A DNA stretch of 64,000 bases, taken from NCBI GenBank assembly GCA_964246185.1, contig CAXTPP010000001.1:30395-94394 (forward strand). The letters are read 5' to 3'. Every line of letters begins with the position of its first letter. Within the stretch, counting starts at the first letter, position 1. The DNA comes from LMUY01 sp964246185. GTDB lineage: Bacteria > Pseudomonadota > Alphaproteobacteria > Acetobacterales > Acetobacteraceae. Positions 54,793-62,428 of the stretch are shown here, one piece after another. The notes below the pieces were generated by a model. It ran no database searches. It worked only from the letters and a program-made list of their open reading frames with translations, and was not told where the DNA came from. Position numbers and translations under genes: made by a program.

Positions 54793-55177
54793 GCGGCAAG
54801 GCTCCTTCGCCACCAGGTTTGATGGCCCTAACAGTCAGCCTGCCGGGCTATGCGGGCGCAAGCGGTAACTTACCCACAGCGTTTGCCAATGACCCAGCGC
54901 TTACCGCAAACTGTGCTGTGCAGAACACAGCACCAGGCTGGGCCGCTAGGATTTATGTATCCTTTATACCCTGACCTGGTCCGATCGTTACTTGTATGGC
55001 TTAGGCTTCACGAAGGCATGAACTTGGCTGGGCGCTCATTGGCCAGACACGGCGCAATACTTGGCAAGACGCTGCGCGCCGTCTGCCCGAGTTACCGAAG
55101 CGCAACATGGGGCGTGGCCGAGCTACCATGCTCACGGAAATCGTGATCGCGGCCTCGTGCTGCAGGCCCGGTGGGAC
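54793..55177. other. Gap between rlpA-like gene and thiG
   Basis: Lower-GC patch (TTATGTATCCTTTATACCC near 54950). Several open frames lie across it on the plus strand, but none looks like a gene. No tRNA, IS or strong hairpin was seen. It probably holds the promoter of the rlpA-like gene. Confidence 0.4.
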
Positions 55178-55972
55178 TTAGCGAATCAGCCCCGTCAACG
55201 GGCTTGACGGGTCGGCCGCCATGCGGCGCGGCATTCGGCCGGCCAGGTGGGCCAGGCGGCCTGCCTCCACCCCGGCCTTCATGGCGCGCGCCATCAGCAC
55301 CGGGTCGCCGGCATGGGCGATGGCGGAGTTCAGCAGCACGGCGTCGCAGCCCAGCTCCATCGCCAGCGCCGCGTCCGACGCGGTGCCGACGCCGGCATCC
55401 ACCAGCACCGGGACGCCGGCCTGCTCGATCAGCATGGCCAGCATCGCCGGGTTCTGCAGCCCAAGGCCGGAGCCGATCGGCGCGCCCAGCGGCATGATGG
55501 CGACGCAGCCCATGTCCTCCAGGCGCTTGGCCGCGACCGGGTCGTCGGCGCAGTAGACCATCACCTCGAAGCCGTCGCCGATCAGCGCCGCCGCCGCCTC
55601 GAACGTCCCGGCCATGTCCGGGTACAGGTGCGGCGGCGGACCCAGCACCTCAAGCTTGACCAGGTTCCAGCCGCCGGCCTCGCGCGCCAGGCGCAGGGTG
55701 CGCACGGCCTCGTCCGCGGTGTGGCAGCCGGCGGTATTGGGCAGGTAGGTGATGCGCTTGGGGTCCACATGGTCCTGCAGCATAGGTGCGCCCGGGTCGG
55801 ACAGGTTCACCCGGCGCACCGCGACCGTCACCATCTCGGCGCCGGAGGCCTCGATCGCGGCGGCGGTCTCCTCTAGGCTGCGGTACTTGCCGGTGCCGAC
55901 CACCAGGCGGGAGCCGAAGCTCCGGCCGGCGACGGTCCAGCGGTCGGCCTGCGCCGCGATGATGGTGTGCAT
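55178..55972 (-). CDS. thiG: Thiazole synthase
   Basis: 264-aa TIM-barrel enzyme that builds the thiazole ring of thiamine from deoxyxylulose phosphate, a glycine imine and ThiS thiocarboxylate. GSRLVVGTGKYRSLEE, VRRVNLSDPGAPML, NLVKLEVLGPPPHLYPDM (Schiff-base Lys), CVAIMPLGAPIGSGLGLQNP and VPVLVDAGVGTASDAALAMELGCDAVLLNSAIAHAGDPV. Two bases after thiS; a dedicated thiO/thiF is not present here. Confidence 0.96.
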   Translation of the reverse strand: MHTIIAAQADRWTVAGRSFGSRLVVGTGKYRSLEETAAAIEASGAEMVTVAVRRVNLSDPGAPMLQDHVDPKRITYLPNTAGCHTADEAVRTLRLAREAGGWNLVKLEVLGPPPHLYPDMAGTFEAAAALIGDGFEVMVYCADDPVAAKRLEDMGCVAIMPLGAPIGSGLGLQNPAMLAMLIEQAGVPVLVDAGVGTASDAALAMELGCDAVLLNSAIAHAGDPVLMARAMKAGVEAGRLAHLAGRMPRRMAADPSSPLTGLIR

Positions 55973-55974
55973 GG

Positions 55975-56187
55975 TCAGCCGCCCCCTATGAAGTGCACGA
56001 TCTCCAGCGCGTCCCCGCTGGCAAGCTCGGTCGCCTCGTAGCGCGACCGGGACACGATGGCCGCGTTCCGCTCCACCGCCACCTTGCGCAGGTCGAGCCC
56101 CAGCTGCTCCAGCAGGCCGGCCACCGTCACGGGAGCGGCGAGCCGCCGCGGCTCGCCGTTCAGCGTCAGTGTCAGCATCTCGGGCAT
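55975..56187 (-). CDS. thiS: Sulfur carrier protein ThiS
   Basis: 70-aa beta-grasp protein ending in IGGG, the C-terminal Gly-Gly thiocarboxylated for thiazole synthesis. LTLTLNGEPRRLAAPVTVAGLLEQLGLDLRKVAVERNAAIVSRSRYEATELASGDALEIVHFIGGG carries all landmarks. ATG 56187 or 56178 can start it. Divergent from aroQ; no TPP riboswitch is apparent in the short upstream gap. Confidence 0.95.
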   Translation of the reverse strand: MPEMLTLTLNGEPRRLAAPVTVAGLLEQLGLDLRKVAVERNAAIVSRSRYEATELASGDALEIVHFIGGG

Positions 56188-56285
56188 GGGCCGTTTATGG
56201 GGCCGCAGCGCGCCAGGCTCAACCCGGCATCATGCCATCGGATGGGGCATTGGACGGCAGCGGGGCGCGCATGGTAGCGCGGGGG

Positions 56286-56759
56286 ATGGCTGCATCTGTC
56301 CTGCCGGGTCCCCTGCCCCTGGTCGCCGTGCTCAACGGGCCGAACATGAACATGCTCGGCCTGCGCCAGCCGGAGCTGTACGGCGCGGACACGCTGGACG
56401 ACGTGGAGGCGCTGTGCGCGGAAACGGCGGAAGGCCTTGGCCTGGCCATCGACTTCCGGCAGTCCAACCATGAGGGCGAGCTGGTGTCCTGGGTGCAGGA
56501 ATTCCGTGGCCGCGCCGCCGGGATCGTCATCAACCCGGCCGGCTACACTACCACGTCCATCGCCCTGATGGACGCGCTGCTGGCCAGCGAGCTGCCGGTG
56601 ATCGAGGTGCACGTGACCAACATCCACCGCCGGGAGGAGTTCCGGCAGCATTCCTACGTCTCGCGCGCGGCGGTCGGCGTGGTCTGCGGCCTGGGCATCA
56701 TCGGCTACGGCCTCGCGCTGACTGCCATGGCGAGTCTGCTTCAAGTGGATGCGGAATGA
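56286..56759 (+). CDS. aroQ: 3-dehydroquinate dehydratase, type II
   Basis: 157 aa. VLNGPNMNMLGLRQPELYG with the catalytic Tyr, QSNHEGELVSWVQ, VINPAGYTTTSIALMDALL, EVHVTNIHRREEFRQHSYVS. Catalyses the third shikimate step. Start 56286 gives the usual size; ATG 56271 and 56232 are upstream in frame. Heads the aroQ-accB-accC run, a common alphaproteobacterial arrangement. Confidence 0.95.
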   Translation: MAASVLPGPLPLVAVLNGPNMNMLGLRQPELYGADTLDDVEALCAETAEGLGLAIDFRQSNHEGELVSWVQEFRGRAAGIVINPAGYTTTSIALMDALLASELPVIEVHVTNIHRREEFRQHSYVSRAAVGVVCGLGIIGYGLALTAMASLLQVDAE

Positions 56760-57202
56760 GCCGGCTGCCGATCGACACGGCGGAGATCCGCGCCCTGGCG
56801 GAGATCCTGGCCGACACGGGGCTGACCGAGATCGAGGTGTCGGACGGCGACAGCCGCATCCGCGTCGCGCGCGCGCCCGCCGCCGCCTTGCCGGTGGCGA
56901 TGGCCGCCGCGCCGGCGCTGGCCGCGACGGTCGCCGCGCCAGCCGCCGTGGCGGACCCGGCGGACCATCCCGGCGCTGTCACCAGCCCCATGGTGGGCAT
57001 CGCCTACCTGTCCGCCGAGCCTGGCACGCCGCCGTTCGTGACGCCGGGGCAGGCGGTGGCGGTGGGGCAGACGCTGCTGCTGATCGAGGCGATGAAGACC
57101 TTCAACCAGATCAAGGCCGTCCGTGCCGGCACCGTCACCCGCATCCTCGTCACCTCCGGCCAGCCGGTGGAGTACGGCGAGGCGCTGGTCGTGGTGGAGT
57201 AG
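56756..57202 (+). CDS. accB: Biotin carboxyl carrier protein of acetyl-CoA carboxylase
   Basis: 148 aa. ATG 56756 overlaps the aroQ stop (ATGA). N-terminal helices, an Ala/Pro linker, then the biotinyl domain SPMVGIAYLSAEPGTPPFVTPGQAVAVGQTLLLIEAMKTFNQIKA with the biotinyl Lys in EAMKT (Thr replaces the common Met after Lys). Carries biotin between AccC and the carboxyltransferase. Confidence 0.95.
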   Translation: MSRLPIDTAEIRALAEILADTGLTEIEVSDGDSRIRVARAPAAALPVAMAAAPALAATVAAPAAVADPADHPGAVTSPMVGIAYLSAEPGTPPFVTPGQAVAVGQTLLLIEAMKTFNQIKAVRAGTVTRILVTSGQPVEYGEALVVVE

Positions 57203-58566
57203 TGTTCGGCAAGGTGCTGATCGCCAACCGCGGCGAGATCGCGCTGCGCATCCAGCGGGCCTGCCGCGAGCAGGGCATCCCCACCGTCGCCGTGCATTCC
57301 ACCGCCGACGCGCAGGCCATGCACGTCCGCCTGGCCGACGAGAGCGTGTGCATCGGGCCGCCGGCGGCGAAGGACAGCTATCTCAACATCCCCGCCATCC
57401 TGACGGCGGCCAGCATCACGGGGGCGGACGCGATCCACCCGGGCTACGGGTTCCTGTCGGAGAACGCCGGGTTCGCGGAGATGGTGGAGGACCACGGCAT
57501 CACCTTCATCGGCCCCTCCGCCGCGCACATCCGGATGATGGGAGACAAGATCACCGCCAAGGCCGCCATGGCCTCGCTCGGCGTGCCGCTGGTGCCTGGC
57601 AGCGACGGCGCCGTGACGGATCTGGCCGAAGCGGCCGCGGTGGCGGAGCACATCGGCTATCCCGTGCTGATCAAGGCCGCGGCCGGCGGCGGCGGGCGCG
57701 GCATGAAGGTGGCGCACGCGGCGGACGAGCTGGCCGAGGCCTGGCGGGTGGCGCGGGCGGAGGCGCGGGCGGCGTTCGGCAACGATTCCGTGTATATGGA
57801 AAAGTATTTGGACCGCCCGCGCCACATCGAGCTGCAGGTGCTGGCGGACGCGCACGGCGCCGTGGTGCACCTGGGCGAGCGGGACTGCTCCCTGCAGCGC
57901 CGCCACCAGAAACTGCTGGAGGAGGCCGGCTCCCCCGCGCTGACTGCCGAGGCGCGGGATGCGCTGGGCGCCACGGTCACCGCCGGGCTGGCCAAGCTGG
58001 GCTACCGCAACGCCGGCACGCTGGAGTTCCTGTACCAGGACGGCCAGTTCGCCTTCATCGAGATGAACACCCGCCTGCAGGTCGAGCACCCAGTGACGGA
58101 GATGGTCACCGGCATCGACCTGGTGCGGGAGCAGCTGCGCGTGGCGTTCGGCGAGCCGCTCGGCTACGGCCAGGCCGACATAAGGTTCAGCGGCCACGCG
58201 ATCGAGGTGCGGGTGACGGCGGAGGACCCGGAAACATTCATGCCGACGCCGGGCCGGGTGGACGTGTTCCACGCGCCGGGCGGGCTGGGGGTGCGGGTGG
58301 ACTCGGCGCTGTATGCCGGCTGCGTGGTACCGCCGCACTATGACAGCATGGTCGCCAAGCTGATCGTCCACGCGCCGGACCGTCCCGCCTGCCTCGCCCG
58401 GCTGCGCCGCGCGCTGGAGGAGTTCGCGGTGGTCGGCATCAAGACCACGATCCCGCTGCACCAGCGCATCGCCGCCGACCCGGCGTTCAACGCGGGGGAA
58501 TACGACATCCACTGGCTGGAACGCTTCGTCGCTTCTCCCCCTCCCTCGGGGAGAGGGCCGGGGTGA
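57202..58566 (+). CDS. accC: Biotin carboxylase of acetyl-CoA carboxylase
   Basis: 454-aa ATP-grasp enzyme. GTG 57202 shares a base with the accB stop. VLIANRGEIALRIQRACRE, HPGYGFLSENAGF, GDKITAK, KAAAGGGGRGMKV, HLGERDCSLQRRHQKLLEEAGSP, FIEMNTRLQVEHPVTEMVTGIDLV. The last eight residues (SPPPSGRGPG region) are encoded by the left arm of a GC-rich palindromic repeat, so the normal C-terminus was probably replaced or extended by it. Confidence 0.96.
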   Translation: MFGKVLIANRGEIALRIQRACREQGIPTVAVHSTADAQAMHVRLADESVCIGPPAAKDSYLNIPAILTAASITGADAIHPGYGFLSENAGFAEMVEDHGITFIGPSAAHIRMMGDKITAKAAMASLGVPLVPGSDGAVTDLAEAAAVAEHIGYPVLIKAAAGGGGRGMKVAHAADELAEAWRVARAEARAAFGNDSVYMEKYLDRPRHIELQVLADAHGAVVHLGERDCSLQRRHQKLLEEAGSPALTAEARDALGATVTAGLAKLGYRNAGTLEFLYQDGQFAFIEMNTRLQVEHPVTEMVTGIDLVREQLRVAFGEPLGYGQADIRFSGHAIEVRVTAEDPETFMPTPGRVDVFHAPGGLGVRVDSALYAGCVVPPHYDSMVAKLIVHAPDRPACLARLRRALEEFAVVGIKTTIPLHQRIAADPAFNAGEYDIHWLERFVASPPPSGRGPG

Positions 58567-58625
58567 GGGGGGCGACGCGGCAGGTCCCGGATGGGTGGCT
58601 CCCCTCGCCCCACCCTCTCCCCGAG
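58545..58625. repeat. GC-rich palindromic repeat between convergent genes
   Basis: Left arm 58545-58570 (CTCGGGGAGAGGGCCGGGGT...) and right arm 58601-58625 form a nearly perfect inverted repeat of about 25 bases with a 30-base loop. It is of the widespread CTCGGGGAGAGGG...CCCTCTCCCCGAG type found between genes in many proteobacteria. The left arm lies inside accC. It can act as a bidirectional terminator between accC and the response regulator. Confidence 0.75.
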
Positions 58626-58637
58626 AGAGATGGCCTG

Positions 58638-59354
58638 TCAGGAGACTGGCGGCACTCCTTGCGGGTCCAGGCGGTAGCCGCCGCCCTCCGTCACCAGCAG
58701 CCGCGCGTTGCCCGGGTCGGGTTCGATCTTCTGCCGCAGCCGATAGATGTGGGTCTCCAGGGTGTGCGTGGTGACGGCGGCGTTGTAGCCCCACACCTCG
58801 TTCAGCAGCACTTGCCGCGCGACCGGCCTGGTGCCGGCGCGGTACAGGAATTTCAGGATCGCCGCCTCCTTCTCGGTCAGGCGGATACGGCGGTTCTTCA
58901 CCGGCTCCTGCAGCAGCTTGGCGGATGGGCGGAAGGTGTACGGCCCGATGGTGAAGACCGCGTCCTCGCTGTTCTCGAAGATGCGCAGCTGGGCACGCAG
59001 CCGGGCCAGCAGCTCGGCCAGGCGGAACGGCTTGGCGATGTAGTCATTGGCGCCGGAGTCCAGGCCACGCACCACGTCCGCCTCGTCGTCCGAGCCGGTC
59101 AGCATGATGATCGGCATCCGCATGCCTTGGCGGCGCAGGCTGGCGCACAGGTCGCGCCCATCCCCGTCAGGCAGGCCCACGTCCAGGATCACCGCGTCGA
59201 AGCGGGAATCCTTGGCCGTCACCTTACCCTCCGCCTCGCCGATGGTGCCGGCCTCTTCCGCCGAGAACTCCCCGTCGAATTGCAGTTGTTCCACAAGGGT
59301 CTCGCGGAGCGACAGGTCGTCGTCCACGATCAGGATAGGGCGCTCGCCCGCCAT
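58638..59354 (-). CDS. OmpR/PhoB-family response regulator (238 aa)
   Basis: Receiver domain (ILIVDDDLSLRETLV; phospho-Asp in DAVILDVGLPDGDGRDL; MLTGSDDEADVVRG; IAKPFRLAELLAR) plus a C-terminal winged-helix DNA-binding domain (KNRRIRLTEKEAAILKFLYRAGTRPVARQVLLNEVWGYNAAVTTHTLETHIYRLRQKIEPD). No kinase is adjacent. Similar regulators in alphaproteobacteria act in cell-cycle or envelope control, but this one cannot be named from sequence alone. Confidence 0.92.
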   Translation of the reverse strand: MAGERPILIVDDDLSLRETLVEQLQFDGEFSAEEAGTIGEAEGKVTAKDSRFDAVILDVGLPDGDGRDLCASLRRQGMRMPIIMLTGSDDEADVVRGLDSGANDYIAKPFRLAELLARLRAQLRIFENSEDAVFTIGPYTFRPSAKLLQEPVKNRRIRLTEKEAAILKFLYRAGTRPVARQVLLNEVWGYNAAVTTHTLETHIYRLRQKIEPDPGNARLLVTEGGGYRLDPQGVPPVS

Positions 59355-59403
59355 CAGCGAAATCCTTCACTCGTTGTCGTCAATGCCACAGGCAGGAAAG
59401 GCC

Positions 59404-59427
59404 GCCCCGCCCAGTGCCGGGGCGTTT
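59404..59427 (+). terminator. Hairpin with short T-run in the 59355-59636 gap
   Basis: GCCCCG (59404-59409), loop of 8, CGGGGC (59418-59423), then GTTTTG. On the plus strand this is terminator-like, but no plus-strand gene ends there, so it may be a leader attenuator for ribA or a chance structure. The remaining gap shows no FMN riboswitch landmarks. Confidence 0.35.
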
Positions 59428-59636
59428 TGCCCAGCCAACATTGCGTGACCATGTCCGGTTCGGCATCACAACGCGCTTACCTGCCCTGTAAGCGGCGCGG
59501 GACACAGCTCGATACCACACATTTCCGTGATATTATAGGCCGTGACAAGGTGCTGCAGACCATATCCAGGTCCGATGGTCGCCATTGCGCGGCCTTGTTC
59601 CAGAATTAACCACGCCAAAATCAATCATGGTTGAGC

Positions 59637-60716
59637 ATGCCTGATCATCCTGCTGCCATTCTCACCTCCACGCAGCGGCTGCATGCCGTCGGGAGTGCCG
59701 TGGCCACCCTGCGGCAAGGCCTGCCGACAATCCTCGGCACGGCGGTCCCATTGGCTGTGGCCGCAGTCGAAACCATGGACGAGACAGGCCGCGCAGCCTT
59801 GGCGCGGCTAACCGCGGGTCCGGCCACCCTGCTGTTGTCCCCATCGCGGGCCGCAGCTCTGCTGGCTGGAGCCTTGCCATCTGGGCCTTCAGCCGTGGCG
59901 TTCGAGGCGGACGGGATGAGCCTTGACGCCTTGCATGGGCTGGCAGACCCGACATTGAGCTTGATGGATCGGCCTTCCCCGTTCGCAGCCCTGCCGGATG
60001 GCGCGGAGGCGGCCCTTGCGCTGGCCGTGCTCGCCCGGCTGCTGCCGGCCATGCTGGTCGCCGCCGCCCCGGGCCGGATCGGGGTGACGCCGGGTGACGT
60101 GCTGCGCCACGCGGCCCTCAGCGCCGCCGCCGTGGTCAAGGTGAGCGAGGCCGCCGTTCCGCTGGAGGATATGGCCGATGCTCGCGTGGCGGCCTTCCGT
60201 GCGCCGGGGGCGGGCGCCGACCAGTACGCCATCCTGGTCGGGCGGCCGGAGGCGGCGGCGGCTCCCCTGGTCCGCATCCACTCGGAGTGCTTCACCGGCG
60301 ATCTGCTGGGTAGCCTGCGCTGCGATTGCGGGCCGCAGTTGCGCGGCGCGATCCAGCGCATGGCGGCGGAGGGCGCGGGCGCGCTGCTGTACTTGGCGCA
60401 GGAGGGGCGCGGCATCGGCATGCCCAACAAGCTGCGCGCCTACGCCCTACAGGACCGCGGCCTGGACACGCTCGACGCCAACCGCGCGCTCGGCTTCGCG
60501 GCGGACGAGCGGGACTTCCTGGTCGCCGCCGCCATGCTGCGCCAGCTCGGGCTGACCCGCATCCGCCTGCTGACCAACAACCCGGAAAAGCTCGCGTCCC
60601 TGGCTGCCCAAGGCATCGAGGTGGTTGGGCGGGAGAGCCTGCTGTTCGCGGCCAACGGCGTGAACGACCGCTACCTGCAGACCAAGGCCACCCGGTTGGG
60701 CCACCTGCCGGAATGA
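59637..60716 (+). CDS. ribA: GTP cyclohydrolase II with degenerate DHBP-synthase-like N-terminus
   Basis: 359 aa. The C-terminal half is GTP cyclohydrolase II: HSECFTGDLLGSLRCDCGPQL (three zinc Cys), YLAQEGRGIGMPNKLRAYALQDRGLDTLDAN and LLTNNPEKLASLAAQGIEV. The N-terminal 165 residues resemble the DHBP-synthase part of RibBA proteins in position and length but lack its catalytic acidic motif, so that activity is likely lost. First committed step of riboflavin synthesis. ATG 59637; TTG 59631 is an alternative. Confidence 0.92.
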   Translation: MPDHPAAILTSTQRLHAVGSAVATLRQGLPTILGTAVPLAVAAVETMDETGRAALARLTAGPATLLLSPSRAAALLAGALPSGPSAVAFEADGMSLDALHGLADPTLSLMDRPSPFAALPDGAEAALALAVLARLLPAMLVAAAPGRIGVTPGDVLRHAALSAAAVVKVSEAAVPLEDMADARVAAFRAPGAGADQYAILVGRPEAAAAPLVRIHSECFTGDLLGSLRCDCGPQLRGAIQRMAAEGAGALLYLAQEGRGIGMPNKLRAYALQDRGLDTLDANRALGFAADERDFLVAAAMLRQLGLTRIRLLTNNPEKLASLAAQGIEVVGRESLLFAANGVNDRYLQTKATRLGHLPE

Positions 60717-60720
60717 CCTG

Positions 60721-61224
60721 ATGGAAGCGACGGTCTTAGGCGGCTTCATCCGGCTCGATGCTGCGGAATGGCGCTGCTGCCTGGGGCGCGGCGGCGTGCG
60801 GCAGCGCAAGGAGGAGGGCGACGGCGCGACCCCTGCCGGACTATTGCCGCTGCGCCGCGTGCTGTTCCGCGCCGACCGTGGCGCGGCCCCCCGCGCCGCC
60901 GTGCCGATCGAACCCATCGGCCCCGCCGACGGCTGGTGCGACGACCCGGCCGACGCCTGTTACAACTGCCCGGTGCGAGCCCCCTACCCCGGCCGTTACG
61001 AAGCGCTCTGGCGCTCCGACGGCCTCTATGACGTGGTAGGCGTGCTAGGCTGGAACGATGCGCCGGTCGCGCGGGGCGCAGGCTCCGCCATCTTCCTTCA
61101 CGTGGCCCAGCCGAACTACGCTCCCACCGAGGGGTGCATCGCGCTCGCCCTGCCGGATTTGCGCGCCATCCTGGCCGCCGGGCTTACCGCCGTGCGGGTA
61201 GCGGGTCCCGGCTCATCCCCTTGA
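60721..61224 (+). CDS. L,D-transpeptidase (YkuD-like) variant, 167 aa
   Basis: YkuD-type catalytic core: WCDDPADACYNCPVRAPYP, then GSAIFLHVAQPNYAPTEGCIAL with the catalytic His and Cys. The usual HGC/R signature is TEGC-I-A here, lacking the Arg and the second His. No signal peptide is seen. Four bases after ribA, so co-transcribed. Overlaps the convergent DUF971 gene by 41 bases. Confidence 0.8.
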   Translation: MEATVLGGFIRLDAAEWRCCLGRGGVRQRKEEGDGATPAGLLPLRRVLFRADRGAAPRAAVPIEPIGPADGWCDDPADACYNCPVRAPYPGRYEALWRSDGLYDVVGVLGWNDAPVARGAGSAIFLHVAQPNYAPTEGCIALALPDLRAILAAGLTAVRVAGPGSSP

Positions 61225-61558
61225 CCAGCAGCTCGGCCAGGTAGGCCTGCCAGCGCGCCTCCTGCTGCTCGCCGAGTTCCAGCAGGTAGGACCAGGTGAA
61301 GATCCCCGTGCCGTGGCCGTCGTCGAAGGTGATCCGGATGGCGTAATGCCCGATCGGCTCGACTGCGCTGATGCCGACGTCGCGTTTGCCGGGCACCGTC
61401 ACCCGCTCGGCCGGCGAGTGGCCCTGCACTTCGGCGCTTGGGCTGAGCACCCGCAGGTACTCCGCAGGGTAGCTGAATTGCCGGTCGCCAGCGAAGTCCA
61501 CCTCGAGGCGGCGGGAGGCACGGCGGACCCTGATCTCGGTGGGCGCCACGCCCGTCAT
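61184..61558 (-). CDS. DUF971 domain protein (124 aa)
   Basis: Small beta protein of the DUF971 (gamma-butyrobetaine hydroxylase N-terminal-like) family: TEIRVRRASRRLEVDFAGDRQFSYPAEYLRVLSPSAEVQGH, VGISAVEPIGHYAIRITFDDGHGTGIFTWSYLLELG. Family members are linked to iron-sulfur cluster and Mrp functions in some bacteria. It is the last gene of the thioredoxin-LON-Trm112-DUF971 run and overlaps Trm112 by 4 bases. Confidence 0.88.
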   Translation of the reverse strand: MTGVAPTEIRVRRASRRLEVDFAGDRQFSYPAEYLRVLSPSAEVQGHSPAERVTVPGKRDVGISAVEPIGHYAIRITFDDGHGTGIFTWSYLLELGEQQEARWQAYLAELLVKGMSRDPLPARR

Positions 61559-61755
61559 TCCAAAATCCGGGCTTCGTCCGGCAGCATGATGGGAATGCCG
61601 TCCCGCACGGGATACGCCAGGCCGGCGGCGCTGCTGACCAGCTCGCCGGCTGCCCGGTCATACACGAGCGGCCCCTTGGTCACCGGGCACACCAGGATCT
61701 CCAGCAGGCGGGGGTCGATCTCGACCGGCGTCGGCGCTGGCTCGGCGTCGCTCAA
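61555..61755 (-). CDS. Trm112-family protein (66 aa)
   Basis: DPRLLEILVCPVTKGPLVYDRAAGELVSSAAGLAYPVRDGIPIMLPDEAR is the Trm112/UPF0434 pattern; only one Cys of the zinc site is kept (CPVTKGPL), so metal binding is likely lost. Overlaps genes on both sides by 4 bases (ATGA type), showing tight coupling. Confidence 0.9.
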   Translation of the reverse strand: MSDAEPAPTPVEIDPRLLEILVCPVTKGPLVYDRAAGELVSSAAGLAYPVRDGIPIMLPDEARILE

Positions 61756-62426
61756 CTGAGCGGCCGCCCGTCGCCCTGCTGACCCGGATGGGCGCCCATC
61801 CGCAGCAGCGTCGTCAGCGTCGCGGCCCGTGCGAACGTGTCGTCCGCTTCCAGCAGCGCCTGCCGCTCCACCGGGTCGAACGGGCAGACCATGCTAAGCG
61901 TGGTGACCAGTTCGTTGTCCATCATCTCGTCGATGGCTTCCCAGTTGGCGTCGAAGCCGTTGGCGGTGAAGTAGGTGCGCAACGCCGTCAGCAGCTCTGT
62001 GCGCTGCGGCAGGTGGTCGGGCGGCGGGTCAAGGTCGGCGGTGAAGCGGGAGTACGCGGCTGTGACCCGGCGGTAGCCCCGGCGCATCTCCAGTTCCGCC
62101 GTCACGTCGAACCGGGTCACGCCGGACAGGGCGATGAGGTAGCGGCCGTCATCCGTCTCGCTGAAGGACGTGAGCCGCCCGACGCAGCCGACGCCGAACA
62201 GGCCGGGGGCGCTCTCCGCTGCCGGGATTGCGCCATCGGGCTGGATCATCCCGATCAGGCGGTGCTCGGCCAAGGCGTCCTCCACCATAGCCTTGTAGCG
62301 GGGCTCGAAGATGTTGAGCGGCAGCTTGCCATGGGGCAGCAGCAAGGCGCCCGCGAGCGGGAACACCGGCAGCGCCTTCGGCATCCCGCCCGGCATCCCG
62401 CCTGGCCCTGGGTGCGATCCGTCCAC
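61752..62426 (-). CDS. LON substrate-binding domain protein (224 aa)
   Basis: N-terminal domain of Lon without ATPase or protease parts: LPVFPLAGALLLPHGKLPLNIFEPRYKAMVEDALAEHRLIGMIQPD, then GCVGRLTSFSETDDGRYLIALSGVTRFDV. Conserved in this gene string in alphaproteobacteria. Function unknown. ATG 62426 follows the thioredoxin-like gene stop by 2 bases. Confidence 0.9.
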   Translation of the reverse strand: MDGSHPGPGGMPGGMPKALPVFPLAGALLLPHGKLPLNIFEPRYKAMVEDALAEHRLIGMIQPDGAIPAAESAPGLFGVGCVGRLTSFSETDDGRYLIALSGVTRFDVTAELEMRRGYRRVTAAYSRFTADLDPPPDHLPQRTELLTALRTYFTANGFDANWEAIDEMMDNELVTTLSMVCPFDPVERQALLEADDTFARAATLTTLLRMGAHPGQQGDGRPLS

Positions 62427-62428
62427 GG

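Noticed and set aside
56188..56285. TPP riboswitch before thiS
   Set aside because: The divergent gap is short and lacks the expected core motifs.
59355..59636. FMN riboswitch before ribA
   Set aside because: The conserved stems and loops are not found; only a simple hairpin at 59404-59423 is visible.
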